Assembly: GCA_963575745.1 (NCBI GenBank)
Contig: CAUYUJ010019923.1
Location: 104,051-168,050 of the forward strand
DNA: 64,000 nucleotides
Direction of reading: 5' to 3'
Source: Prorocentrum cordatum
Taxonomy: Eukaryota > Sar > Dinophyceae > Prorocentrales > Prorocentraceae
The notes beneath the pieces were generated by a model. The model was not told the origin of the DNA and did no database searches. It saw only the letters and a list, made by a program, of their open reading frames with translations. The position numbers and the translations under genes are program-made. The number at the start of each line of letters is the position of its first letter. Position 1 is the stretch's first letter. This document shows, one piece after another, positions 9,438 through 18,040 of the stretch.

Positions 9438-9672
9438 ACTCGAGCAGGGACCGACCGTCCCGGCATTCCTATAGTCCTACCACGACATGATCTTAGAACC
9501 CAGAAATGTTATCATACCAAAAACAATCTTCTCAGAACATTAACCCGATGTGATTAAACCGGGATGGTCTCCGCCAGAAATGCTCTAAGAACAGCTCGTG
9601 GGAACCACAAAAGGTTCTTAGAACATTGTTTGGTGGGGCTATAGGCGAGCCGGGACGCTCCGCCACTGCTTG
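9438..9672 (+). mobile_element. TIR element J, copy 1
   Basis: About 235 bp. The left arm CCGTCCCGGCATTCCTATAG is mirrored by CTATAGGCGAGCCGGGACGC at the right. Inner arms share TTCTTAGAACC and CTAAGAAC blocks. Other copies: 11975, 19654, 41801 (interrupted) and 42538. Confidence 0.75.
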
Positions 9673-9912
9673 ATCTGTCTGCTCCGGCCGCCTTCGCGGG
9701 GCTCTGGCGCTCCTGCGGTGCCGTGGCGGCGCCCGCCACGGCCGCGCCGGCGCCGGCGGGTTCCTGGGGCGGCGCGCGCGAGGGGGGGGGCACGGGGACG
9801 GTCTTCGAAGGAGCCTTCCACGAGGGGAGTGCAAGAAGTGCCCCTGGCCCGGGGCGGGCCCCCAGCTCTTCGCGCTCAAGCCTGGAGCCCCCTGGGGGGC
9901 CCTCTGGGCCTC
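9673..9912 (-). CDS. Possible exon, proline/alanine-rich
   Basis: The minus strand reads GGSRLEREELGARPGPGALL, then ALPSWKAPSKTVPVPPPSRA and PPQEPAGAGAAVAGAATAPQ in a single frame. It abuts element J1. No clear acceptor was found. The stretch 9913-10197 after it shows only CT-rich sequence and a short TA run at about 10130. Confidence 0.35.
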
Positions 9913-10197
9913 GCCAGAGCCGCTCTCGAGGCCGCTGGGAGGGGGGGGGCTCCGTGGGAGTCCTGGGGGCACCTTGGGCCAGGGGCGCTTCTGGCAACGC
10001 CCAACTCGCACGAGCTCCCAGACCCGTACCCGGAAGCGAGGAAGACGAGCTGGCATCATGTCGGGCATATGTCCTCCTCCAGGCGGCGTTTGGACGAAAC
10101 AAAGTCCCCCAAACATGCACCAATATGTGTATATATATATGTATAGAAATACTCAGACGAGCACGACCGATCGTCACCTCGACTACGTACGCTCAAC

Positions 10198-10298
10198 CTG
10201 CTCTTGAGCACATCCCTCCTGCCGAGGGGCCTGCCAGACTTCGAGCCAGCACGAGCACAGACGGCCAAGAGCCCTTGCGGACTTCCCGGGCCGGCGCT
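10198..10298 (-). CDS. Probable exon, 33 codons plus
   Basis: Acceptor CAG at 10299-10301, then RRPGKSARALGRLCSCWLEV and WQAPRQEGCAQEQ. It ends in a phase-0 donor CAG|GTTGAG at 10198/10197. Trp and Cys content and the GT donor argue for a real exon. The tract before the acceptor is G-rich on this strand, which weakens the call. Confidence 0.5.
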
Positions 10299-10379
10299 CT
10301 GCCCCCCCCCCCCCCCGTGGCGGCGCCACGCGTGGCGCGCCGCCCCCCGGCGCGCAGCTCGCGCCGGGGAGCGCGGGGG

Positions 10380-10505
10380 GCGCCTCCTCCTCCTCCTCCT
10401 CCTCCTCCTCCTCCTCCTTATCCTCCTTATCCTCCTTATCCTCCTTATCCTCCTTATCCTTCTTATCCTCCTCCTCCTCCTCCTCCTCCTCCTCCTCCTC
10501 CTCCC
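10380..10505. repeat. CTC/CCTTAT microsatellite
   Basis: (CTC)n with an inner block of TCCTTA hexamers, then (CTC)n again. Confidence 0.95.
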
Positions 10506-10700
10506 CGGCGCCGAGCCGAGGAGCCCTCTCGAGCCTCACGGAGAGCGTGCGCCCGTCGATGCATCGTCGGCGACGGCGGTGCGTCGGCGACGTCGGCACG
10601 CGAAGCGGAAGGGGATGCGCGCGACGCCGAAGCCCCGAGGCGGCGGCGACGCGGAGCGATCCTCCAGCCCCATCTGCTCGGACCCCATCCGGGGGAGACC

Positions 10701-10850
10701 AAAAGGTACCGACACTGGTGCTCCCCATACCTCTCCCGGGTTGCGTTCTGACCAGGATTTCGAGGCGAACCCAGCGGTGACGACGAGGGCCTCCCGAGAG
10801 ACCAAAAAAAGAGGAAAACGGAGGAAGGATAGTGGTAGGGGTATCTTTCC
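10701..10850 (+). mobile_element. TIR-like element B, copy 1
   Basis: About 150 bp. Left AAAAGGTACCGACACT and right GGTAGGGGTATCTTTCC are imperfect reverse complements. The core carries GTGCGTTCTGACCAG-like and GACGAGGGCCTCCC words shared by all B copies (13567, 15075, 16249, 30761 and 40823, with worn ones near 11375 and 12706). Confidence 0.7.
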
Positions 10851-10959
10851 CTCCTCTACGCTGTGTAGGTGTGTACAGAATGCCCCTTCCTTTCTTAGAA
10901 CCCAGACCCGACGTCGTGCGTTCGAGGTCTCGGAGGTCTCGACCCAGTCCCTGGACAGC

Positions 10960-11204
10960 ATTTCTCATGTGGGCGTGTTCTTACTCGGCGTTTCGACATT
11001 GGGCGGAAGGGGGAGAGGGGCGGGGTCTGGCTTTGGACCTATGCTTAGTGCGACTGTTTGCAACAGTGCGCCCTATGGGGGAGACCCCACCTGCTTGCAA
11101 CGAGGCGCCAAATTAGCCAAGATCTACTCCATAGGGGAGGGGAAGGGGTGGTGCGAGGGCCCGCACCGATCGGCGATCGGCAAAACAATCAATGAATAAG
11201 GACG
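10960..11204 (+). mobile_element. Element K, copy 1
   Basis: Shares with 14495 and 41996 the start TTCTTACTCGGCGTTTCGAC, a GCGCCAAA...CCAAGATC(T/C)ACTCC block, and the tail GCGCCGATCGGC...ACAAT. No coding content. Confidence 0.6.
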
Positions 11205-11756
11205 ACGACCATCATGCGTACTTGTTTGCCAGTCCTCGGTCCCAGTGAAGGCCCCCAGAGGCCGACATTTGCGTAAAGCCTCCCGTCGTGATTTGTTTAT
11301 GGCACAGGAGGTTATGGGACCGCATCGTTTGGGAATCAACGAGTTGAAATCAACAAACTACCAATACCACTGACTACTCCCCAAACCTACTTCCCAGTGT
11401 GCGCTCGGACCAAAATGTCCAGGCGAATCCAGCCGTTCCCGGGAGGCCCAGAAAGGCCAACACGAGTTGGTGCCGGTACAGTGGGGGCGCGCATCAAGAA
11501 ACTATATGCTTTTCGTCAGGGTATCCTGAGTTTCTTCGCTCCTCGCGCTGCGCGGTGACTTCCCGCGGCCGTTGTAGGAACTGCTGCGTTCAGGGTGTTC
11601 CAGGTTTCCCCTCAGGTGCACCTCGCGCACGGGTTCTCGGGGTTGGGTTTCTTGCGAGGGTTTCTTGCGGCCGCGCCCGCACTATACCTTCTTCTCGCAT
11701 GCCGTCTGTTGCTCTTCGACTTCGTCACGACGCGAGGAAGAGGGGTCTGAGAAGGC
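11205..11756. repeat. Repeat G fragment and worn B copy, no gene seen
   Basis: 11205-11320 matches repeat G (GAGGCCGACATTTGCG, CCTCCCGTCGTGATTTG). 11375-11460 is a worn B (CTACTCCCCAAACC...GGCGAATCCAGC). The rest, to 11756, has no supported feature. Confidence 0.5.
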
Positions 11757-11926
11757 CTCCCCCCTGGGGCCCGCCCCCTCTTGCGCGCCGACGGCTCCTC
11801 CGCAGCGGCGCTCAGCTCCGGCAGCACCTGCGCGAGGGCCTCGGAGGAGACCTGCGCCTGAACGAGGTCCACCAGCTCCTGCCAGCGCACCCTGGCGAGC
11901 TCGGGCTGCTCCGCCGCGAGCTGCTC
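11757..11926 (-). CDS. Probable exon, long amphipathic helix
   Basis: After the acceptor GTGCAG (11927-11929) the minus strand reads EQLAAEQPELARVRWQELVD, then LVQAQVSSEALAQVLPELSA and AAEEPSARKRG. This is a clear helical repeat pattern. A candidate GC donor (GAG|GCCTTC) lies at 11757. I see no named domain. It is part of the minus-strand exon series. Confidence 0.55.
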
Positions 11927-11974
11927 CTGCACTTTGCTGGAGAAGCAAACGCACCTTGAAACGTCGACTCGGTT

Positions 11975-12212
11975 GCTTCAGCAAGGACCGACCGTCCCGA
12001 CATTCCAATAGGCCTACCACGAAGACATGTTCCTGGAACACCAACATGTTCTGAGAACAAAACAATGTTCTTGTGTCACGCAGGCCCGATGTGTTTCAAC
12101 AAAAGAATCCCGGCTAGAAGCGTTCTGAGAACCTTTCGTGCAGACCACGAAAGGTTATCAGAACATCCTTCGGTGGGCCTATAGGCGAGCCTGGACGCTT
12201 CGCCGCTGCTTG
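11975..12212 (+). mobile_element. TIR element J, copy 2
   Basis: Left CAAGGACCGACCGTCCCGAC and right GAGCCTGGACGCTTCGCCGC, with mirrored CTATAGG blocks. The core has repeated GTTCT(G/T)AGAAC palindromes. Confidence 0.75.
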
Positions 12213-12314
12213 ATGGTTGTTTCCCTCGCCGTATGGTACGCTCGATGATTCGCTTCTGTGTCCGGCGCCGGGACACTGAAAAGCGGGCGCAGGATGAACA
12301 ACTACCCCCAGAGC

Positions 12315-12496
12315 TTTGTTCCCATCGTACTTACCCCAGAAATCATTTCGAGCATCCAAATATGTATCAAAAGAGTGTCGAACGAGTTTCGCCTCCCATG
12401 GCCTGACACGTGAAAACCCTCCACTTCGGTAATCATCTTGGTGCTCGAAATTATTTTTGGTGATCTAGGCTAAAGTAGGTTGGAACATCATAAGCC
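12315..12496 (+). mobile_element. TIR element M, copy 2
   Basis: CAGAAATCATTTCGAGCA on the left mirrors TGCTCGAAATTATTTTTGG on the right. Ends with AGGCTAAAGTAGGTTGGAAC, as in copy 1. Confidence 0.7.
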
Positions 12497-12550
12497 AAGA
12501 TGAAAAAAACTAACCCCAGAGAAATCCCTGTGTTGGGGAAGGGTAGCGTC

Positions 12551-12707
12551 TAGTCGGGCATGTCCCTTTGCAGGAGGATTAATCAAAAATAGCCTAACAA
12601 TAGTCTGGGGATGATTGCTCGATGACTTGTTGGCCATGCTTGAATCTGTTGCGACCGTGTTTCACTCTCCTTCCAAGCCCCGCCTGTAGGAGGACATGCC
12701 CGACCTA
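12551..12707 (+). mobile_element. TIR element L, copy 2
   Basis: Ends TAGTCGGGCATGTCCCTTTG and its mirror CTGTAGGAGGACATGCCCGA. The core is AT-richer. A worn B copy follows at 12710-12835. Confidence 0.65.
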
Positions 12708-12835
12708 AGCCTGGAGATAGCGACACACCGCTGCTCCCCAGACCTCTCCCGGGGCGGCCTTTGTGGGCCAAATCTCCGCGGCGCACCCAGCCGTGCCGAC
12801 GAGGGAGGGCCTCCCGGGAAGAGCCCCCCGGCTGA

Positions 12836-13214
12836 GCATCGCTTCACCGACCCCTATGCCCACCGGTGTGGCCTGGGCCCCACTGGCCGATTTGACCTGA
12901 CGCTGCTTCCCTTCGGACTTCCAGGGGTATATCGCCAACCGGCGTGCTGAGACTGCTGGGCTCGGGGTGGGGACGGGGCTGGGGATGCGTGAAGCAATAC
13001 GGGCTGAAGGGCGAAAGCGAAGCAAGGGCACACATCGCCGATGGATCGGCGACGAACCCCCGATAGGGAATCCGCACCTTCCCTCGGGGCGCACACTCGA
13101 GGTTGGTAGAGAACCAGTGCCTCCCCGGGCGGGGGTGGGACGTCGGGCCCCTGTTGGCGATGAGTGGACGATTGGGGGTCTCAGCGTTTCCCCCTATGCC
13201 CCCCCCCCCCCCCT
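12836..13214. other. No gene seen
   Basis: Unique, moderately GC-rich. It contains one GATCGGCGACG word and a C-run at 13199-13212. No exon edges supported. Confidence 0.3.
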
Positions 13215-13400
13215 ACCGTTGCCCTTGGCCAAAAAGGCCCAGCACGAGGCCAGGGCAGCGGCCGCGAGGCGTCTTCCTCCCACGAGCTCCGCGACCCACG
13301 CGCGCGCGTGCGGCGGCGAGCGCGACGGCGCGAGCTGCTCCCCCACCCGCACCGCGCCGCCGGCCAGCTCTCGGGCGCTCCCAGGGGTGCCCCCTGGCCC
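13215..13400 (-). CDS. Possible exon, helical segment
   Basis: The minus strand reads GSARELAGGAVRVGEQLAPS, then RSPPHARAWVAELVGGRRLA and AAALASCWAFLAKGN in one frame. A GGGCCAG acceptor lies at its upper edge. Donor unclear. Same direction as the neighbouring islands. Confidence 0.4.
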
Positions 13401-13566
13401 AAGGTGCGGTAACTGCGCACCCCTGTAGTAAGCCTCTCTCAGCAAGGATTCCGTGCTGAGGGTTCATTCGTCAGGATTCGTGGCTGAGGTTCCCCGAGCA
13501 GGGGTTCTTCATCACATGCTCTTCAGCAGGGATTCCATATGATTAAGGTTCCCTGATCATGGGAAA

Positions 13567-13719
13567 ACCAAAAGTACCGATACCGCTACTCCCCGGACCT
13601 CTCCCCGGGTGCGTTCTGACCAGAATTTCGAGGCGAATGCAGCGGTGGCGACGAGGGCCTCCCAGAAGGCCCCAAAAAGAGGAAAACGGGCGAAGGGTAT
13701 AGGTATGGGCACCTTTTTT
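13567..13719 (+). mobile_element. TIR-like element B, copy 2 (uninterrupted)
   Basis: Left AAAAGTACCGATACCG and right GGTATAGGTATGGGCACC. It shows the empty form of the site into which element A3 jumped in copy 3: CGAAGGGTATAGGTATGGG here against CGAAGGGTA[A3]TATAGAGGTATGGG there. Confidence 0.75.
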
Positions 13720-13720
13720 G

Positions 13721-13892
13721 TCGGGGATGGACAGACCCCCCTTTAGTGAAACGTGGTTTAATGAGAACGACCTGAGGCCCAAACCTGGCGGGCGCGAGCC
13801 TGGAAAATAACGGCCACGGCGCCCTCTCGAGAACCGAAAACGGACAATTCACTAATCGACGTGTCACTGTTGGGGGTTCTGTCCACCCCCGA
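13721..13892 (+). mobile_element. TIR element C, copy 2
   Basis: 172 bp, the same length as C1. Starts TCGGGGATGGACAGACCCCC and ends CTGTCCACCCCCGA. Flanks TTTTG (left) and TTTGG (right) agree at four of five positions. Confidence 0.85.
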
Positions 13893-13904
13893 TTTGGCCC
13901 TGCG

Positions 13905-14125
13905 AGATCAAGGCTTGCTCGCAGAGCACCCCCTCGCGAGGCCCAGCGAGGCCCAGCGGGCCCCCGGGGGCATCCGGCCTGGAGCGCGCAGCGCGGGAGG
14001 CACCCGGGCCGCACGGGGGGGGGGGGGGGCACCCGTGGCAGCTCCCGCCGCTCCCTGCCGCACGCGCAGGCCCAGCGGGCAGCGCCGCGCCGCCCGGCCG
14101 CGGGCGCCGCCTCCAGGGGCTGCTT
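13905..14125 (-). CDS. Possible exon, Gly/Arg/Pro-rich
   Basis: The minus strand reads KLPVEAAPGGGARGRAARRC, then PLGLRVRQGAAGAATGAPPP, broken by a C14-type homopolymer near 14017-14030. The upper edge abuts element Z2. Weak: composition alone could give such a frame in GC-rich DNA. Confidence 0.25.
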
Positions 14126-14132
14126 CGACGGG

Positions 14133-14275
14133 CAGCTTGCCGTCGCTCGGGCGTCCGTCTCCCGTGCGTGGGCCGGTGTCGTGCGTGATTTTTCTGGCTC
14201 GATGCTCCAGGCTGGTCCTCGACGGCTCTCGCTGGGGGAAACAGAAAAAGAGGCACACGTCCGAGCGATGCCAAG
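14133..14275 (+). mobile_element. TIR element Z, copy 2
   Basis: Left CCGTCGCTCGGGCGTCCGTC and right ACACGTCCGAGCGATGCCAA. GGCA lies just outside both ends. The core has TCGTGCGTGATTTTTCTGGC and CTGGTCCTCGACGG as in the other Z copies. Confidence 0.65.
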
Positions 14276-14494
14276 GGCAAAGGTGAGCGTTGTCCTACCC
14301 GGCGTCTCGACGTTGGGCGAGAAGGGGGGGTGGGGAAGCGGGGGGGTCTGGCTCCAGAGCTCTGCTTCAGAACCCTTTTTTCTTAGAACCCAGAGCTCTG
14401 GGTAGGTTTGTAAACAATGGCCTTTCTCAGAACCCAGATCCCCTACAAGGTGAGTTCGGGAGGTCTCGACCCAGTCCCTGGACAGCATTTCTCA

Positions 14495-14850
14495 TGTGAG
14501 CGTTTTCTTACTCGGCGTTTCGACATGGGGCGGCAGGGGGGTGGGCAGGGGGGGGGAAGGCTCCACCCGCTGGAAACAGGCGCCAAAAAAACCCAAGGCC
14601 TAATCTTAGGTCGGGCATGTCCCCCTACAGGCGGATTTAGAACGAAACATAAAAAAGCTCTCAAACTCAAAAATAGCAACAACAACAAAATGTAAAACAC
14701 GTTTAAAAAAATCGTTCCCAGAGTATCTCTTGACTGTATTGGAATATCTCCCCTGCAAAGGGACAGGCCCGACTCAAACCTACTCCATGGTGGGGGGGCT
14801 GCGAGGCCCGCGCCGATCGGCGATACAATGCCTCAACAGAAACACAAGCA
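14495..14850 (+). mobile_element. Element K, copy 2, carrying L3
   Basis: The K start (GAGCGTTTTCTTACTCGGCG) and the block GGCGCCAAAA...CCAAGG are followed by element L3, after which K resumes at CTACTCCATGG and GCGCCGATCGGC. A partial K start also lies at 14281-14345. Confidence 0.65.
14606..14776 (+). mobile_element. TIR element L, copy 3, nested in K2
   Basis: Starts TTAGGTCGGGCATGTCCCCC and ends CAAAGGGACAGGCCCGACTC. CCTA is seen close outside both ends. The core is A-rich. Confidence 0.7.
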
Positions 14851-15074
14851 CACAACGGGCGACGGGCGCGGCCGCCGACGCCGGGCGCGGAGCCCCCCTA
14901 GTCGGGGAAACCGAAAGACCCCCCCCTGTAGTAAGCCTCTCTCAGCAAGGACTCCGTGCTGAGGGTTCCTTCGTGAGGATTCGAGGCTGAGGTTCCCCGA
15001 GCAGGGGGTTCTTCATCAGATAGTCTTCAGCAGGGATTCCATAGGATTGAGGTTCCCGGATCATGGGGAAACCG

Positions 15075-15403
15075 AAAGGTACGGATACCGCTACTCCCCG
15101 AACCTCTCCCGAGGTGCGTTCTGACCAGAATTTCAAGGCGAATGCAGCGGTGGCGACGAGGCCCGCCCAGGGCGCCCAGGGAGGGGGCAAACGAGGGAAG
15201 GGTACTCCAGATTTCGTAGCAAGAGGGAGGGGGTCTGGACCCTCCAAGGCAAGCCATTTCAGACCTCCCCCGTGGGAGGAACCCTCCAAAACATCGTCCC
15301 CAGACCCCCCAGGCCCTCCAAGATAGCCTGGAAGAGACCCCCCCCCCGAAATGAGACCCCCCTCCCTGTATCACGAAATCTGGAGTATAGAGGTATGGGC
15401 ACC
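15075..15403 (+). mobile_element. TIR-like element B, copy 3, split by A3
   Basis: Left AAAGGTACGGATACCG, core GTGCGTTCTGACCAGAATTT, right AGGTATGGGCACC. Element A3 is inserted between GAAGG and TATAGAGG. Confidence 0.8.
15205..15385 (-). mobile_element. TIR element A, copy 3, nested in B3
   Basis: 181 bp, reverse orientation relative to copies 1 and 2. TIRs CTCCAGATTTCGTAGCAAG and ATCACGAAATCTGGAG. Flanked by TA at 15203-15204 and 15386-15387. The uninterrupted B2 has the single TA. Confidence 0.9.
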
Positions 15404-16248
15404 TCTCCCTCCTCTGCCCTGGTCGGGCACCCCGAGGCCTGGGCAACGGTACACAGAGGGCCCCACACGGGCACACGGCTGCCCGACGCCCGCGAGGGCC
15501 GCCGAGGGCCCCCGGGCTTCTGCCGGGTGCGGCCTTGGCCGCTGGCGCGGGCCCTCGGAGATGCCGACCAGCGCCTTTTCCGGCGGGGGGAGGTGCTGCC
15601 CCCCCCCCCCCCTCCGCGTTCTGAGGGCCGCGGGGCTCGTGCGGGGGGGCAAGAGGCAGAGGCCTGGAGCATCGCTGGGACTGGGAGAGGCACGTCGTCG
15701 GAGGCCCGCTCCCGAGGCCCAGCTGGTCCTCCCAAGTCCCGAGGCCCAGCTGTTCCTCCAAGTCCCAAGTCCCGAGTCCCAGAGGCCCCCTCCCAAGACC
15801 CAGCCCGCAGAGACCGAAAGTTGCCAACGAAAAGCAAAAGTCGCCTTCATTGTGTTCGACACGTTCTTCATCCAGGGATCTGGGGTTATGCTTGCGCCGC
15901 AATTTCTTTTTCGTACCTCCTCTCCTCGAGCTATTTCGTGTACCACGCCAACCCCGCCCCAGTGAGATTCCAACCCCCGGGGCGGCCCTTGGCACACAAG
16001 CACCACGCCAAGGGAGGGAGCTGTGTAGATCAAACCCACGACCAGGACCATCCCACACCTCCCAGGGCTTGCGGGCACTGTATATACACGTCGGTCGGAA
16101 GAAGCAGGTAAACACATGAAGTAGGAAGGCGGATGAAGTAGATTGGGTCCAGGCCCTACCCGAGAAGAACAACATATACAGCAAAAGCAGATCGATCCTT
16201 GAAATAGGAAGGCGCTTGAAAAAGATTGAGATCTGAAAATCATTGAAA
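15404..16248. other. No certain gene; repeated CCCAGCTG/CCCAAGTCC words and N-type repeat
   Basis: 15700-15800 has imperfect direct repeats of GAGGCCCAGCTG(T/G)TCCTCC. 16080-16200 begins the CGTCGGTCGGAAGAAGCAGG word, seen again near 16376, 26855, 27043 and 27497. Frames on both strands lack clear splice sites. Confidence 0.35.
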
Positions 16249-16375
16249 CTGCATACCCGCTACTCCCCGGACCTCTCCTGGGGTGCGTCCTGACCAAAAC
16301 TTCGAGGCGAATGCAGCGTTGGCGACGAGGGTCTCCCAGGAGGCCCCACAAAGAGGAATAACGTGTGGATACCCA
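16249..16375 (+). mobile_element. TIR-like element B, copy 4
   Basis: Shares GCTACTCCCCGGACCTCTCC and GACCAAAACTTCGAGGCGAA with the other B copies. Ends are worn (GCATACCC / TGTGGATACC). Confidence 0.65.
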
Positions 16376-16584
16376 TCAGCCGGAAGAAGAAGGTAGAAAC
16401 ATGAAGCAGGAAGGCGTTGAACGAAGACTGGGCTCCGTCCGCCCGCTAAGGAGGAGGGAAGAGCTGAAGCCGCTCGATCATTGACGTAGGAAGGCACCTG
16501 AAGCAGAGTGGAACCTGGGACTCCAGACATACCTGCTTCCTCAACGACCGATGGATACCTGACACCTCCCCCCGAGAGGTTTTC

Positions 16585-16818
16585 TCGGGTCGGGCGAAAG
16601 GGGGGGATAGCAAAGGGGGGGTCTGAGAATCAGCTCACGTATAGCTGACTTTCCCGGCGCCTCCCGGCGCCGGAGGCGGCTATGTATCGAGGAAGGGGCC
16701 CCTCCGTGAGGCCGAAACCAGCTGCATGCAGCAAATCTCGTAACCCGAGAATCCTCCCCCTCCTCCTCCTCCTCCTCCTCCTCCTCCTCCTCCTCCTCCT
16801 CCTCCTCCTCCTCCTCCC

Positions 16819-16849
<31 letters not shown>

Positions 16850-16890
16850 TACCCCACCCTTTCCCAATCCCCCCCTTTCGCCCGGCCCGA
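16585..16890 (+). mobile_element. TIR element D, copy 1, with internal CTC expansion
   Basis: Left TCGGGTCGGGCGAAAGGG and right CCCTTTCGCCCGGCCCGA. A perfect 5-bp duplication TTTTC flanks it (16580-16584 and 16891-16895). About 100 bp of CTC repeat (16752-16850) sits where D2 and D3 have only a C-run, which explains 306 bp against 196 bp. Confidence 0.9.
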
Positions 16891-16894
16891 TTTT

Positions 16895-17117
16895 CAACGG
16901 CAACTGCTTGGGGCGGACTCCTCGGGCCTCCTCGCTGCCGCGCCGCGGCGCGCTCGGCGCCAGGCCGCCGCCGGCCGCGGCGCCCCCCGCGCGCGGGGGG
17001 AGGCCGCCCTCGCTCTCCGGCAGCGGGGGGGGCAGCACCTGCCGCTCGAGGCCGAGCCGCTGCGGCAGCACCTGCAGGCGACGAGGGCGGACACGGGCCT
17101 GACGCAGCACCCTCGCC
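16895..17117 (-). CDS. Possible exon, orientation uncertain
   Basis: The minus strand reads ARVLRQARVRPRRLQVLPQR and LGLERQVLPPPLPESEGG. The plus strand also reads LALRQRGGQHLPLEAEPLRQ. Neither has secure splice sites. It lies exactly between D1 and Z3, which suggests host sequence between insertions. Confidence 0.3.
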
Positions 17118-17242
17118 ATCGCCTGGACGTCAATTCCCTGTTTTTTGTTGGCTTCGTGCGTGCTTTATTTCGCTAAATGATCGAGGATGCTCCCCGATGG
17201 TCCTCGCCGAAGGAAGAAATGCACACGTCCGAGCGATGCCAA
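17118..17242 (+). mobile_element. TIR element Z, copy 3
   Basis: Left CCATCGCCTGGACGTCAATT and right CACACGTCCGAGCGATGCCA, with the family core (GGTCCTCGCCGAAGGAAG). Confidence 0.65.
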
Positions 17243-17847
17243 GGAAGGGGGGACCACGAGATACCTTCCACGAGAAACCCAACCCTGAGACCCCAGGGGC
17301 TCGGCCACGAGAAACCTGCCGCCAAGAAGCCAAACCCTGGAACCCCAAGACGTCCCCATACATTTTTGGTGCGGGAGCGTCGCGCGCGCGCTTTCGCAGC
17401 AACCCCATCGGAACCCAGGAAACCCAGGGCACCCTGGAGGCAAGCAGGGCGCTTCTCGGCATGGGTTTCCACTATGAAGTCGGACCTACAGTGAGCGGCT
17501 TGAGTAAGGAACCCTTACGTTTCAAAAGGGGCTCGGTCGTTCCTTAAGGCTTGCATGCGTTATGTATCGTTCCTTATGCGTTTGTATTATTATGTATCGT
17601 TCATTATGCTTTTTCCATTGGAAAACAGGGGCTTCGTTCCTTATTTATCGTTCCTTAGGTCAGGCCGATGACTATAGGATAGAAGAACATACTTCAAGAA
17701 CACGAGGCCCTCCGCCAGCCAGAACCGAAGAGCATGCGAGGGTGCCCTCCCCCAGGCTGCACAAGAGAGCATCCGAACAGCTCGGAAAACAACAAGGGGC
17801 ACACCCTCCCCGAACCGACCTCGATCTCATGCGTCGGCCCGACCGTA
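17243..17847. repeat. E-type and Y-type repeats, no gene seen
   Basis: 17255-17365: two rounds of CACGAGAAACC...CCCTGAGACCCCA. 17520-17660: repeated TTATGTATCGTTCCTTA words. 17690-17845: repeat Y (GAACAC...GCATCCGAACA...CCCTCCCCGAACCGACCTCG), shared with 37040-37180 and partly with 46815-46900. Confidence 0.5.
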
Positions 17848-18040
17848 CGGAACAAATGGGCACGCTGCCGTACAACAAGTGTCGTCCAGAGCCGACAGCG
17901 GCCGCTGTTGGGCAGGCGGCCCTCGGTCTCAGACTGACAACGTCCGCGGCGACAACGACAGCGAGTCCTCTTCAAACTGAACAAGGGATGCTGCCGGTCC
18001 TCGTGCCCATTCTTTCCGTACCCATGTTGATCGTACCGAA
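17848..18040 (+). mobile_element. TIR element X, copy 2
   Basis: Matches 4485-4693 at GTACGGAACAAATGGGCACG, the palindromic centre (GACAGCGGCCGCTGTTGGGC), AGCGAGTCCT and the right arm CCCATTCTTTCCGTACCCAT. Outer TIRs are worn. Confidence 0.65.
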
